Below are positions 55,259 to 64,000 of a stretch of DNA of 64,000 bases, piece after piece. Source of the stretch: Turnera subulata. Taxonomy: Eukaryota; Streptophyta; Magnoliopsida; Malpighiales; Passifloraceae. The position numbers and the translations under genes are program-made. How positions within the stretch are numbered: the first letter of the stretch is position 1; the number at the start of each line of letters is the position of its first letter. The stretch is taken from assembly GCA_028386065.3 (NCBI GenBank), contig JAKUCV010001420.1:2675-66674 (forward strand). The letters run 5' to 3'. The notes beneath the pieces were generated by a model that did no database searches, was not told where the DNA came from, and saw only the letters and a list, made by a program, of their open reading frames with translations.

Positions 55259-58194
55259 GTGCCACTCCAAACTGTCTATCACGTTCCAGGCATGAAGAAG
55301 AATCTCCTATCGGTATCACAATTAACATCTTCTGGTCACTTTGTCCTGTTTGGCCCACAAGATGTTAAAGTATATCGAGGTCTGGAGGTGACGGAAGATC
55401 CAGTGATGAAAGGACGAAGATTGGAGTCAATCTACGTGATGTCCGAAGAAACGGCATATGTAGATAAGACAAGGAGGAGCGAAACTGCAGAGTTGTGGCA
55501 TATGCGGTTGAGTCACGTTAGCTATTCCAAGCTAGACGTGATGATACAGAAGTCGATGCTGAAAGGGCTTCCACAACTTGAAATCAGAAAGGATGTTGTG
55601 TGCGCAGGCTGCCAATACGAGAAGGCACACCAGTTGCCATATGAAGATTCGAAGTTCAAATCAAAGGAACCATTAGAGTTGGTTCATTCTGATGTATTTG
55701 GACCTGTGAAGCAATCCTCGATCAGTGGGATGAGGTACATGGTGACCTTCATTGATGACTACTCAAGACATGTTTGGGTTCATTTTGTGAAGAAGAAGTC
55801 TGAAACTCTTTCAAAGTTTAAAGAGTTCAAGGAGATGGTTGAAGCAGAGTTGAGCAGCAAGATCCGTTGTCTTCGTACTGATAACAGAGAAGAGTATACC
55901 TCAGAGGAGTTTTTAAACTTTCTTCAGGGGTTCCAAGTACGCCATCAATTCACATGTGCAAACACTCCACAGCAGAATGGTGTTGCAGAGAGAAAGAACA
56001 GACACTTGGCTGAAGCCTGTCGAAGTATGCTTCACGCTAAAAATGTTCCTGGACGTTTTTGGGCAGAAGCAATGAAGACTGCAACCTTTGTGATCAATAG
56101 GCTTCCTCAACAGAGGTTGGATTTTCTCTCACCCTTTGAGATACTGTGGAAGAAGAAGCCTGTCGTTAGCTACTTTCGAGTGTTTGGTTGTGTGTGCTAC
56201 GTATATGTACCTAACCATCTACGTAGCAAGATGGACAAGAAGGCAGTGCGTTGTATCTTTGTAGGATACGACAGTCAGAGAAAAGGATGGCGTTGCTGTG
56301 ATGCAACTACTGGGAAATGCTATACATCCCAAAATGTAGTGTTTGATGAAGCGTCTACATGGTGGTCCTCAGATAAGCAAGCACTGTCAGATTCAGATAA
56401 TATGAAAGAAATAGTGGAGTCTTCCCAAGTTCAGCTAAGTTTAGGAGAAGCTGAAGTTTTAGAAGATGGTGGACATGGTGTAGCAGTAGCTCAAAGTCCT
56501 TGGCGAACATGTGTGCACCAAAGGCCAAATGAAGAAGTTAGGCCGAGTGAAGAAGGTGAGCCAAGTGGAGATAGCGAGCCGAGTGGAGGAGGCGAGCTGA
56601 GTACAGCAGAGCATGGAGAAGGTGAGCCAAGTGGAGATAGTGAGTCAAGTGAAGAAGGCGAGTTGGTTGCAGCTGAACTGCCAGCTCAGCCGAGAAGATC
56701 GGTAAGACCTAAGAAGCCGAATCCCAAGTATGCCAATGCTGCTGTTGTAGAAGATGTGAAAAAACCTGAGAGTTTTGAAGAAGCATCTTTGAGCTCAAGG
56801 TGGATTAAAGCTATGGAAGAGGAGCTTGCAGCATTGGATCATAACCAGACTTGGGAGCTTGTGCCACTGCCAGGAGGAGTAAAGCCTATTTCTTGCAAAT
56901 GGGTTTACAAGATAAAGCGTCGCACAGATGAATTGATTGAGAGGTACAAGGCTCGTTTGGTAGCTCGAGGATTCTCTCAATAGTATGGACTAGACTACGA
57001 TGAAACGTTCAGTCCAGTCGCAAAGCTTACAACTGTGCGAGTTCTACTAGCACTTGCAGCTAGTAAGAACTGGAACCTGTGGCAGATGGACGTGAAGAAT
57101 GCATTTTTGCATGGGGAGCTAGATATCATCCCGAGTATGTATGTAAACTCCAAAAGGCCCTCTATGGACTAAAACAAGCACCAAGGGCCTGGTATGGCAG
57201 CTGAGTTTTTAGTCCAGGGTGGTTATATTGTGACAACTGCAGACTCTAGCTTGTTTGTTAAAGCTAGTGGAGGGAAGTTAGCTATAGTGCTGGTGTATGT
57301 GGATGACTTAATCCTCACAGGAGATAGTCCAGGGTGGTTATATTGTGACAACTGCAGACTCTAGCTTGTTTGGAGAGCTTAAGCACTTTCTTGGTCTTGA
57401 AATTGACCGTACACAAGAAAGTATCTTTCTTCATCAGTAGAAATATTGCAAAGATTTGCTGAAGAAATTTGGAATGCACGATTGCAAACCAATATGGACA
57501 CCTATGGAGCCAAACGCCAAGCTATGTGCTCATGAAGGAAAAGATTTGGAAGATGCAACGATGTATCGTCAATTAGTGGGTAGTTTGATATATCTGGCTC
57601 AAACAAGACCAGACATCTCCTATGCGGTCCGCGTGATGAGTCGGTATATGCTAAAGCCAAAGAAGCCTCATTTGGAAGCAGTTAGAAGAATCTTGAGATA
57701 TGTCAAGGGTACACTTGACAACGGAATTCTGTACATGAGAGGTGAAGACTGCAGATTAGTTGGCTACTGTGATGCTGACTATGTAGGTGATCATGATACC
57801 CGACGTTCAACTACTGGGTATGTTTTTAAACTCGAATCTGGAGCAGTTTCCTGGTGCAGTAAAAGACAACCAACGGTGTCTTTGTCCACAACAGAAGCAG
57901 AGTATCGAGCTGCAGCAGTGGCAACTCAAGAGAGCACTTGGCTTGTGCAGTTGCTGAACAATTTACATCAGTCAACTGATTATGCAATTCCTTTGTATTG
58001 TGATAATCAATCAGCAATACGTTTGGCTGAGAATCCCGTGTTTCATGCGAGGACTAAACACGTGGAGGTTCATTATCACTTTATCAGAGAAAAAGTTCTT
58101 GAAGAAGAAGTGGAGCTGAGGTAGGTGAAGACTGAAGATCAAGTCGCAGATGTGTTCACAAAAGGCTTGAGTGGAAACAAGTTTGAACGCTTTT
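55259..58194 (+). pseudogene. Copia C2 integrase, reverse transcriptase and RNase H
   Basis: ORF 55259-56983 (574 aa) begins with the protease end ([17 protein letters not shown]), then gag-pre-integrase ([15 protein letters not shown] finger [13 protein letters not shown]). Next is the integrase core ([51 protein letters not shown]). The D-D-E catalytic set is present. The linker and RT start follow, up to a TAG at 56981-56983 (ARGFSQ-stop-YGLDYDE). RT continues with [15 protein letters not shown], a deletion of about 30 bp near 57120, [10 protein letters not shown] at 57297-57325 and a local duplication. RNase H is open at 57456-58124 and stops before the LTR. Confidence 0.9.
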
Positions 58195-58244
58195 GTCATC
58201 AGCTCGGTATGGTAGAAAGAGCGGGAGTTGGTGTTGAGGGGGAG

Positions 58245-58733
58245 TGTTAAAAATCAACACCACTAAATTAAATCTAGGTTGTTATTATCTAGATTTGGTC
58301 TTAGGTTGTTATCATTTAAATTATCTAGATTAGATATTATTTAGCTTTATCTATTTTTCAAAGTTTGAAGGAGATTGTTAGTTTCCTAATTTCTAGGTTG
58401 GTTGTTAATTTGTAGCCTATATAAAGGCCCTACTTTCTAATGGAAAAGCATCCCAAGCATTAGAGCTTTCTAGCATTTCTCTCTGAGTATTCTAAGAGTG
58501 TATTCTCTCTTTTTATTTGTTGTCTTATTACTACTCTTTGTGAGTTTTTTCTGTCTTTCCTAACCCGAGTTCTGCACGACCTGCTTGTGCAAGTTAGTCT
58601 TGCTTAGTATCAGTACAGTCTGTCTGTGCAACGAGGTTGGTTGTATGAAAGGTTAGTGCTTTGTGCTGCGCATAGTTCAACAATCTGGTAGCGGAGCATT
58701 GTTCACGTTCTGATAGTGGAACTTTGTTCAACA
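58245..58733 (+). repeat. 3' LTR of C2, full length
   Basis: 489 bp from TGTTAAAAATC to TTGTTCAACA. A TATATAAAGG TATA box lies near 58417-58426, the usual LTR promoter. A relative lies in inverse orientation at 63474-63974. Confidence 0.9.
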
Positions 58734-58738
58734 GTTCA

Positions 58739-59170
58739 TTCTCTTGGAAAAAATGTATAATATGAATTTAAGAGCAAGGTGTCGTTCCTCTTCCTCATGG
58801 CGGGTAATCAGAAAATATGTACCACCGTGAATTAATGCTTTGGTCTGACAACTGTAAGACTTAACAAGCAATATGGACTAAAATAAGTAAATTTTCTGTC
58901 TGATCATACGCTGGCTTAAGATAAATGCCGAATACACCATATATTTATACATCAAATGATTATAAAACAGCAGACATATATGCCCCTTAGTCCTCATAGG
59001 CGTAATCGAGTCTCTATAATTACGAGATGATGATCTTACCAAGCGAAACAAACTTAATTTAGCCCCTTAACAGAGGAGAAAAAAGGATAAGTAAATTAAT
59101 TCCAAATTAGAAGCAAAACTGAAAGCATAAACCCACCTCCCCTGTCTGCAGGTTACTTAATTAAGCAGCC
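58739..59170. other. F-box flank blocks between C2 and F9
   Basis: It begins with the continuation of the split LINE site (TTCTCTTGGA). AATTTAAGAGCAAGGTGTCG repeats the 5'-flank block. GATAAATGCCGAATACACC and AACTGAAAGCATAAACCCAC repeat the 3'-flank block of F4, F7 and F2. No gene is seen. Confidence 0.5.
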
Positions 59171-60550
59171 TTAAGAAGCATAGGGAGAGGTCTGAGTTTC
59201 TGTGTAGGGTAGGGCCGCCTCAAAGACTCTATATATTTTGATCTTCTTGGAGTAGTTTTCAGCTTCATCACTTTCATCAAGAATTTTATTCCACTTTAGC
59301 ACATGAATTTCTTTATTGGCAAATTGAAGCATCATGTATCTACCATCCTTGAAAGAACGTGGTATGAAGTCGCACACATATTCTACACGAGCCTCAATAC
59401 CATCTCCATATCGAGGAAAAGTATATGAAATAAAGGGAATCCATGAAATAAAGGGAATCCATGAAGCCTCGTTGCAGTATTCCTTCATTACCCAAATAAT
59501 ATATTTTGCCCCTTCTCTATGCACTTTACTAAAACACATACAAAGATAATCCCCAACAACTCCCATGATATAGTATCCATTATTATCAGTACAGTATCCA
59601 GTATTATCAGGATAAATCTGATTTGGAGGGGCTAGGGACATGATAGAACTTCTCCTTGTCCAAATCAAAAGCGATGATTTTAGGAATTCCCGAAGCTGAC
59701 TGCCCACGTACCCAATGAAGTGCTCCATTCAAGAACAGACCCATCCTCTTGAACGGTGGAATATCATGTTGCAGGTACTCCCCGCAAGGATTCTCCACCT
59801 TTTTCCAGGAACCTGTTTTTAGCGAAAAAATCTCAACTTTAACACGTTGTGGATCTCGATGCGGCGGAGCTGTAGTTGCAAAAACCTTGTAATCATCAGA
59901 GGCCGAATCATACCCGAAACCAAGAGCACAATTGCTCCTACGTTGCAATCTTCTACAGATGCCGGTGAAAGGATTCCAGACAATTGTATTCGACCTGCCG
60001 TAGTAGTTGTAAGTAACATCGAAACAAACTAATTCATTACTTGATCCGACAAAAGAATTAAAACTTATTGGACCTGATAACTCAGATGGCGCCATGTAAC
60101 CTCGATTTTTTGCATTGCCAATATAATCTGATAGTCCCACTCCAGTAAAAAGGCTTTGGTCATCGGATGATTTGATACCATAATTTGATGGAGAGGATTC
60201 TCCTTTGCGGAGCAATATAGGAGTTTTGGCACGTTAAACTTGATCGCCAGCAAAGAGAACAAGGACTTGGAGACTGACCAGAATCGATTAATGGAGTTCT
60301 TGGGTAGCAAATCTAAAATCTTCTCAACAATATCTGGAGGTAAGTAGCTAAGTTTTGGTGCTGCCATATTCGTGGAGATCACTAGTTGTTCCATATCAGT
60401 GGACTTTGCTTCATCAACAAGTAACCCGTTGTTGTCTGCCCCAGTCTTATTATGCTTCATCTCCTTGGCTGTGTCATCTTTACTCTCCTCTCTCGTTTGA
60501 TTTCTTGATGACACCGACGACGATGACGACATCTTTCCGGCATCAGCCAT
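59171..60550 (-). pseudogene. F-box/FBA gene F9 with two compensating frameshifts
   Basis: It starts MADAGKMSSSSSVSSRNQTR at 60550; the F-box is YLPPDIVEKILDLLPKNS. A 1-bp loss near 60215 (after VPKLLY) shifts the frame until a 1-bp gain near 59627 (extra G in SPSKSDLS, where others read SPPNQI) restores it. The FBA motifs are present in the shifted block (WNPFTGICRRL, GFGYDSASDDYKV, EIFSLKTGSWKKVE, GLFLNGALHW). An 18-bp in-frame duplication gives WIPFISWIPFIS near 59432-59468. The GSCNGLVCL motif is GSSNELVCF here. It ends TQTSPYAS. It is a close relative of F2 and F10 in its FBA part. Confidence 0.87.
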
Positions 60551-60645
60551 TGGAGAAGCAGTGACTGATGGCTTTTTTCCTTGGAAAGAGAGATCTTATT
60601 TTTTGTGTTGTTTGTTGCGTAATAATCTCCGCGACGCGTGATTTG

Positions 60646-60653
60646 TATTTATA
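60646..60653 (-). promoter_or_regulatory. TATA box of F9 in the shared promoter block
   Basis: TATTTATA is followed by GTTCCTTTTCCGTTTTGTTT and TGGATTCAACGCACC on the plus strand, about 95 bp upstream of the F9 start. It is nearly the same as F3 and F11. Confidence 0.6.
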
Positions 60654-60788
60654 GTTCCTTTTCCGTTTTGTTTTGGATTCAACGCACCGACTACCTAAAT
60701 ACTTCCTCTCTTTATTTTTTATGTATTTTAGGGGGATGGGGGCCTTTTTTAATGTTTTGGTGAAACTGGTGAAGAAAAACCGATTGGA

Positions 60789-60862
60789 AATTCCCAACAA
60801 CTCCCACACTATATATAGTATATATGATCCATTATTTACCAGCAAAAAATCTGATTTGGAGC
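60789..60862 (-). pseudogene. Small FBA fragment
   Basis: On the minus strand the piece reads PPNQIF, then IMDH, then CGSCWEF in mixed frames. It matches PLNQISAGIMDHTVAWGLLGNF of F7 (34735-34660). It is stranded between the F9 promoter flank and unrelated DNA. Confidence 0.6.
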
Positions 60863-61445
60863 TGTAGTATATAGAAATTGCTCACTACAAACACTCTTTT
60901 ATTCCCGAAATTGCTCACTACAAACACTCTTTTACTATTTGATAAACTAGGCGACACCGCAGTGCCCCTCACGGTAGCCACACTCACAACTCTTGATTTG
61001 CTACACAGCTACACATAGTAATAAAACCCTGCACCTATTTATAGGGACTCTTGACTTAACGAACAAGACATGACTCCTAAACCGGACTGGACTTGGACTC
61101 TTAAAACCCAATAAACTCACAGGATTTTTTCCTAGATGGAAGATCGCTTCTAGAAAAGAAAGACGGCTACGCTATCTTCTAAAAGTCAGCAAGTGACCAA
61201 GCCAGGTCCACTCCTTGTCTCCTTGAGACTGATAGTCCATGAGATCAGGATTTCTTCTTCAAGTAATGCAGGATAGGTAACCCTTCGGGGGATGAGAATG
61301 ACGTTTTAAGAGAAGCAGGGGAAGTTGATAAAGCTGCTTTGGCTTTCTAGTTGCCAATATTTTCTTAGTTTTCGTCCGTCTCTGGACTCTTAGCTTAGAA
61401 AGAGTCTCACTCTTTGGTATGACAACTGGATTGGGCCGGGATCTC
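60863..61445. other. Unassigned segment with a 33-bp tandem duplication
   Basis: A 33-bp unit starting GAAATTGCTCACTACAAACA is present at 60874 and 60907. Near 61385-61440 the plus strand reads SLWYDNWIGPGSL-like residues in the LINE manner (FWYDxWxGxGPL), so the right end may be LINE debris. No other gene is recognised. Confidence 0.4.
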
Positions 61446-61852
61446 TTCGTTCCATTGGCGCCATGTAACCTCGATTTTTTTGCATCGCCAATATAATCTG
61501 ATAGTCCCACTCCAGTAAAAAGGCTTTGGTCAACGAATGATTTGATACCATAATTTGATGGTGAGGAGACTCCTTTGCAGGGGCAATATAGGGGTTTTGG
61601 TACGTTGAACTTGATCGCCAGCAAAGAGAACAACGACTTGGAGACTGACCTGAGTCGATCAATGGATTTTCTGGGTAGCAAATCTAGAATCTCCTCAACA
61701 ATATCTGGAGGTAAATAACTACTACGGTTTGGTGCTGCCATATTCGTGGAGATCACTAGTTGTTCCGCATTGGTGTACTCATCAACGAGCAGCCTGTTGT
61801 AATCGCCACACACTCCTCTTTTTCGTTTGTTTACTGCGCCCGACGACGACAT
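61446..61852 (-). pseudogene. F-box gene F10, N-terminal part only
   Basis: It starts MSSSGAVNKRKRGVCGDYNR at 61852 (an ATG 9 bp upstream is also open), with F-box YLPPDIVEEILDLLPRKS. It reads like F2 up to GLSDYIGDAK. One extra T in a T-run near 61480 shifts the frame, and homology ends at GAxGxK near 61446. The ORF then continues into unrelated DNA to 61259. About two thirds of the FBA domain is lost. Confidence 0.87.
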
Positions 61853-61869
61853 AATTAACACCTTTCGCG

Positions 61870-62340
61870 AAGTGGTCTAGTTTTAGGGTTACTACCGTGT
61901 CTATTCTTTTATTGTCAATTTCATCCCTTATATAAATTTTAGTTTTGTCTATATTTATTTTCTCTAAAAATTTTTCTCACAGTCCAACAACATTGAATTT
62001 TAAAACGAAAAAAAAAAGAAAAATAAATTTGTATTTTTACAAATATTATTTTCATCTCACTTCCGAAGTATCCAAAAAAAATATTATTTTCATCCCTAAT
62101 TTATTTTTGACACATTTTTAATTTATTTATTTATACAACATTTTATATTAAAAAATTAATTTTAACAAATTTTACAAATCATAACAGTTTAAAATATTTT
62201 AAAGTTGAATTTACTGTTATTAAGTTTCTAAACAATATTCGTGTTATCTTTCAATTGGACATTCTTTTTTTTAGTATATAAAAGATCACATGTCACATAA
62301 TTCTTTTTTATAAAATCACGTGTAATATTCTCATTGTGAT
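61870..62340. other. AT-rich 5' flank of F10, shared with F2
   Basis: TTTTAGGGTTACTACCGTGT, TTTCATCCCTTATATAAATT and ATCACATGTCACATAATTC match 6120-6600 upstream of F2 in the same order. No gene is seen. Confidence 0.6.
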
Positions 62341-62365
62341 CGAGTAATTTGGAAACCAAATAACA

Positions 62366-62450
62366 CTGTCGGGGTTTGAACCGCGGACCTCAAAACCCAC
62401 GAACCATGAGAAGTGCCACTCGAGCTGCTGCTCATAGGCCAGTCTTGGCC
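62366..62450 (-). repeat. tRNA-derived SINE-like head
   Basis: On the minus strand GGTTCAAACCC (62372-62382) is a good Pol III B box. About 45 nt upstream, GAGCAGCAGCTCGAGTGGC is A-box-like. It does not fold as a plain tRNA gene by inspection and no anticodon arm is convincing. It may be a plant SINE head. Confidence 0.45.
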
Positions 62451-62904
62451 AAATTTAAATTCTCAATACATTGACCCAAAGTTGTAAAGTTGGCCACGTA
62501 GACAGATCCCTTCTTATGCAAGCACCACGTAGGTAAAGCATACAATTGACAGGTCCCTCCTTCATCGATTATTATCATCAAAGATATATAGGATACTCCT
62601 GGACGGGGAAGGAATATTTGATCGCATCCTGCTTCGGTCGTGCTTATGGATTAAAACTAAGCAACTAAGCCATACGGATGATAAATCAGAGATTTATTTA
62701 AGGTAGGCTGACTTTGTGTGGGTTTGGACTTTGTGTTGTAAAGCGTGCAAAACAGGAGGGGGTAAAAGGACACTGTGAGTGTCTTGGCCGTGTCATGTTG
62801 GAGGCTCACCCATACCTAATTCAAAACTGGACTCTCCCGATTAATTTTGTTATATATACCTTTAACCAGGTTAAGGGTGGGTATGTATAGAAGATTAAAG
62901 TCAG
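62451..62904. other. Intergenic region, no gene seen
   Basis: Mixed composition with a TATATATA run near 62851. No domain was recognised on either strand. Confidence 0.4.
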
Positions 62905-63250
62905 GTACCGTATAACATCAATTTTTTGCATCGTCACTATAATCTGATAATACAACTCCAGTAAGAAGGCTTTGCTCATCGGATGATTTGATACCATAAT
63001 CTGAATTTGGGGAGAATTTTGAAAGTATGCTTTTGCAGGGGCGATATAAGAGTCTTGGCATCGCCCGCAGAGAGAACGACGACTAACCTGAATCGCTCAA
63101 TGGATTTGGAGGGTAACAATTCTAGAATCTCCTCCACAATATCTAGAGGTAAATAAGTACGATTTGGTGCTGCCATATTCGTAGAGATGATCACTAGCTG
63201 TTCCATATCGGTGGATTATGCTTCATCAACAAGTAACCAGTTGTGGTGTG
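62905..63250 (-). pseudogene. F-box gene F11, truncated at both ends
   Basis: The F-box reads TYLPLDIVEEILELLPSKSI after EQLVIISTNMAAPN. A stop (DEA-stop-STDMEQ, Lys expected) lies upstream of the ATG at 63206, and the MADxGxMSSS leader is deleted. The SVSKSLFSLLA part of the F-box is replaced by a short deletion (RFRLVVVLSAGDAK). FBA homology ends near 62905. Not functional. Confidence 0.8.
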
Positions 63251-63390
63251 CCCCAGTCTTATTATGCTTCACTCTCTTTTGATTTCTTGATGATACCGAC
63301 GAGTATCTTTATTTTGTGCGTGCTTTTTTTTATTTGGTAACAATTTTGTGTGTTGTTTGTTGCGAAATAATTTCTGCGACGCGGGATTTG

Positions 63391-63399
63391 TATTTATAA
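63391..63399 (-). promoter_or_regulatory. TATA box remaining upstream of F11
   Basis: TATTTATAA is followed by TTCCTTTTCCGTTTCGTTTT and GGATTCAAAC on the plus strand. The promoter block is well preserved although the gene body is ruined. Confidence 0.55.
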
Positions 63400-63473
63400 T
63401 TCCTTTTCCGTTTCGTTTTGGATTCAAACTAACTAAATACTTCCTCTCTTTATTTTATATTTTTTTTATTGAA

Positions 63474-63974
63474 TGTTGAATAAAGTTCCGCTACCACAAT
63501 GTTAACAATGCTCCGCTACCAGATTGTTGAACTATGCGTAGCAGTAAGCACTAACCTTTCACTCAACCAACCTCGTTGCACAGGCTGACTATGCTAATAC
63601 CAAGCAAGACTAGCTTGCACAGGCGGGTTGCGCAGAACCTGAGCTGAGGAAGATTAAAAACTCACAAACACTAACAACCAGACAACAAATAACAATAGAG
63701 AGAAAACTCTCTCAAGATACTCAGAGGGAATTGCTAGAGAGAAAAGCAATAAAGCTTGGGATAGTTTTTTCATTGAGAATCAAGGCCATTATATATGTTA
63801 CAGGAACTAACAACCAAACCTAGAAATTAGGAAACTAACAATATTTTGAAAATTTTGAAATATAAATAAAGCTAACTAGTATCTAATCTTAGATAGTTTA
63901 AATAATAACAATCTAAGACCAAATCTAGATAATAACAAACTAGAATTAATCTAATTTGGTGTTGATCTTTAACA
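63474..63974 (-). repeat. Solo copia LTR (family of C1/C2), inverse orientation
   Basis: On the minus strand it runs from TGTTAAAGATC to TTTATTCAACA, 501 bp, matching 58245-58733. No purine tract or internal sequence adjoins either side. The flanking 5 bp are TTGAA (left) and TGGAA (right), a plausible TSD with one mismatch. Confidence 0.85.
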
Positions 63975-64000
63975 TGGAAATCTAGGGTGGCAAGATTTGA

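Larger units (their letters stand above)
54993..58733 (+). mobile_element. Copia relic C2: integrase, RT and RNase H without gag, with TSD
   Basis: The TSD GTTCA occurs at 54988-54992 and 58734-58738. The 5' LTR is cut at about 55225 and fused to the end of protease, so PBS, gag and most of protease are missing. The empty site is preserved at 7489-7493 in a related LINE fragment. Integrase and reverse transcriptase are long and well kept. Confidence 0.93.

Noticed and set aside
4838..63250. Self-incompatibility (S) locus
   Set aside because: F-box clusters mark S-loci in some families, but no S-RNase or other pistil determinant is present and FBA-type F-box arrays are widespread.

Overview
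The window is nuclear DNA of a flowering plant, most likely a eudicot. It carries intronless plant F-box genes of the F-box-associated (FBA) type, Ty1/copia and Ty3/gypsy retrotransposons with 5-bp target-site duplications, plant L1-type LINEs, CACTA and hAT DNA transposons, and very AT-rich intergenic DNA. The species cannot be named from sequence alone.

The backbone is a tandem array of F-box/FBA genes, all on the minus strand. I count eleven copies plus small relics, labelled F1 to F11. Only two read through intact: F2 (4838-6106, 422 aa) and F4 (19909-21207, 432 aa from the preferred start). F3 (16988-18315) has a single 1-bp frameshift. F5 to F9 are disrupted by stops, frameshifts, deletions or insertions. 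F1, F10 and F11 are truncated. Most copies share recognisable 5' and 3' flanking blocks, including a promoter block with a TATTTATAA box, so the array grew by duplication of whole gene-plus-flank units. The products are expected to be substrate receptors of SCF ubiquitin ligases; the substrates are unknown.

Layout: 1-3141 is the 3' part of a copia element with its 3' LTR, ending inside F1. 3142-6186 holds F1, an F-box C-terminal relic and F2. 6846-9960 is LINE debris carrying a young gag-protease-only copia element. 10551 to about 16746 is a nearly complete L1-type LINE on the minus strand, with nonsense mutations. 16988-22435 holds F3, LINE debris and F4. 22649-28850 is F5, split by a 4.9-kb CACTA element with a 3-bp TSD. 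At 28851 a second CACTA-type end begins, followed by a captured GAPDH-like exon. 30388-36070 holds F6, LINE debris and F7. 36072-38063 is a LINE RNase H domain split by a solo copia LTR. 38178-49664 is a copia LTR/pol tandem complex whose first LTR is split by a 7.6-kb non-autonomous Tat/Ogre-like gypsy element. 49665-50876 is F8, cut by that complex. 50970-58733 holds two copia relics with complementary deletions and a 173-bp hAT MITE. 59171-63400 holds F9, F10, a SINE-like segment and F11. 63474-63974 is a solo copia LTR.

No tRNA or rRNA gene, CRISPR array or bacterial-type operon was seen. The strongest points are several insertions whose empty sites survive in paralogous copies inside the same window, the GAPDH exon beside a CACTA end, and the shared promoter duplicon of the F-box array. 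I found no convincing wholly new system; the interest lies in how an F-box array is built and broken by nested mobile DNA.
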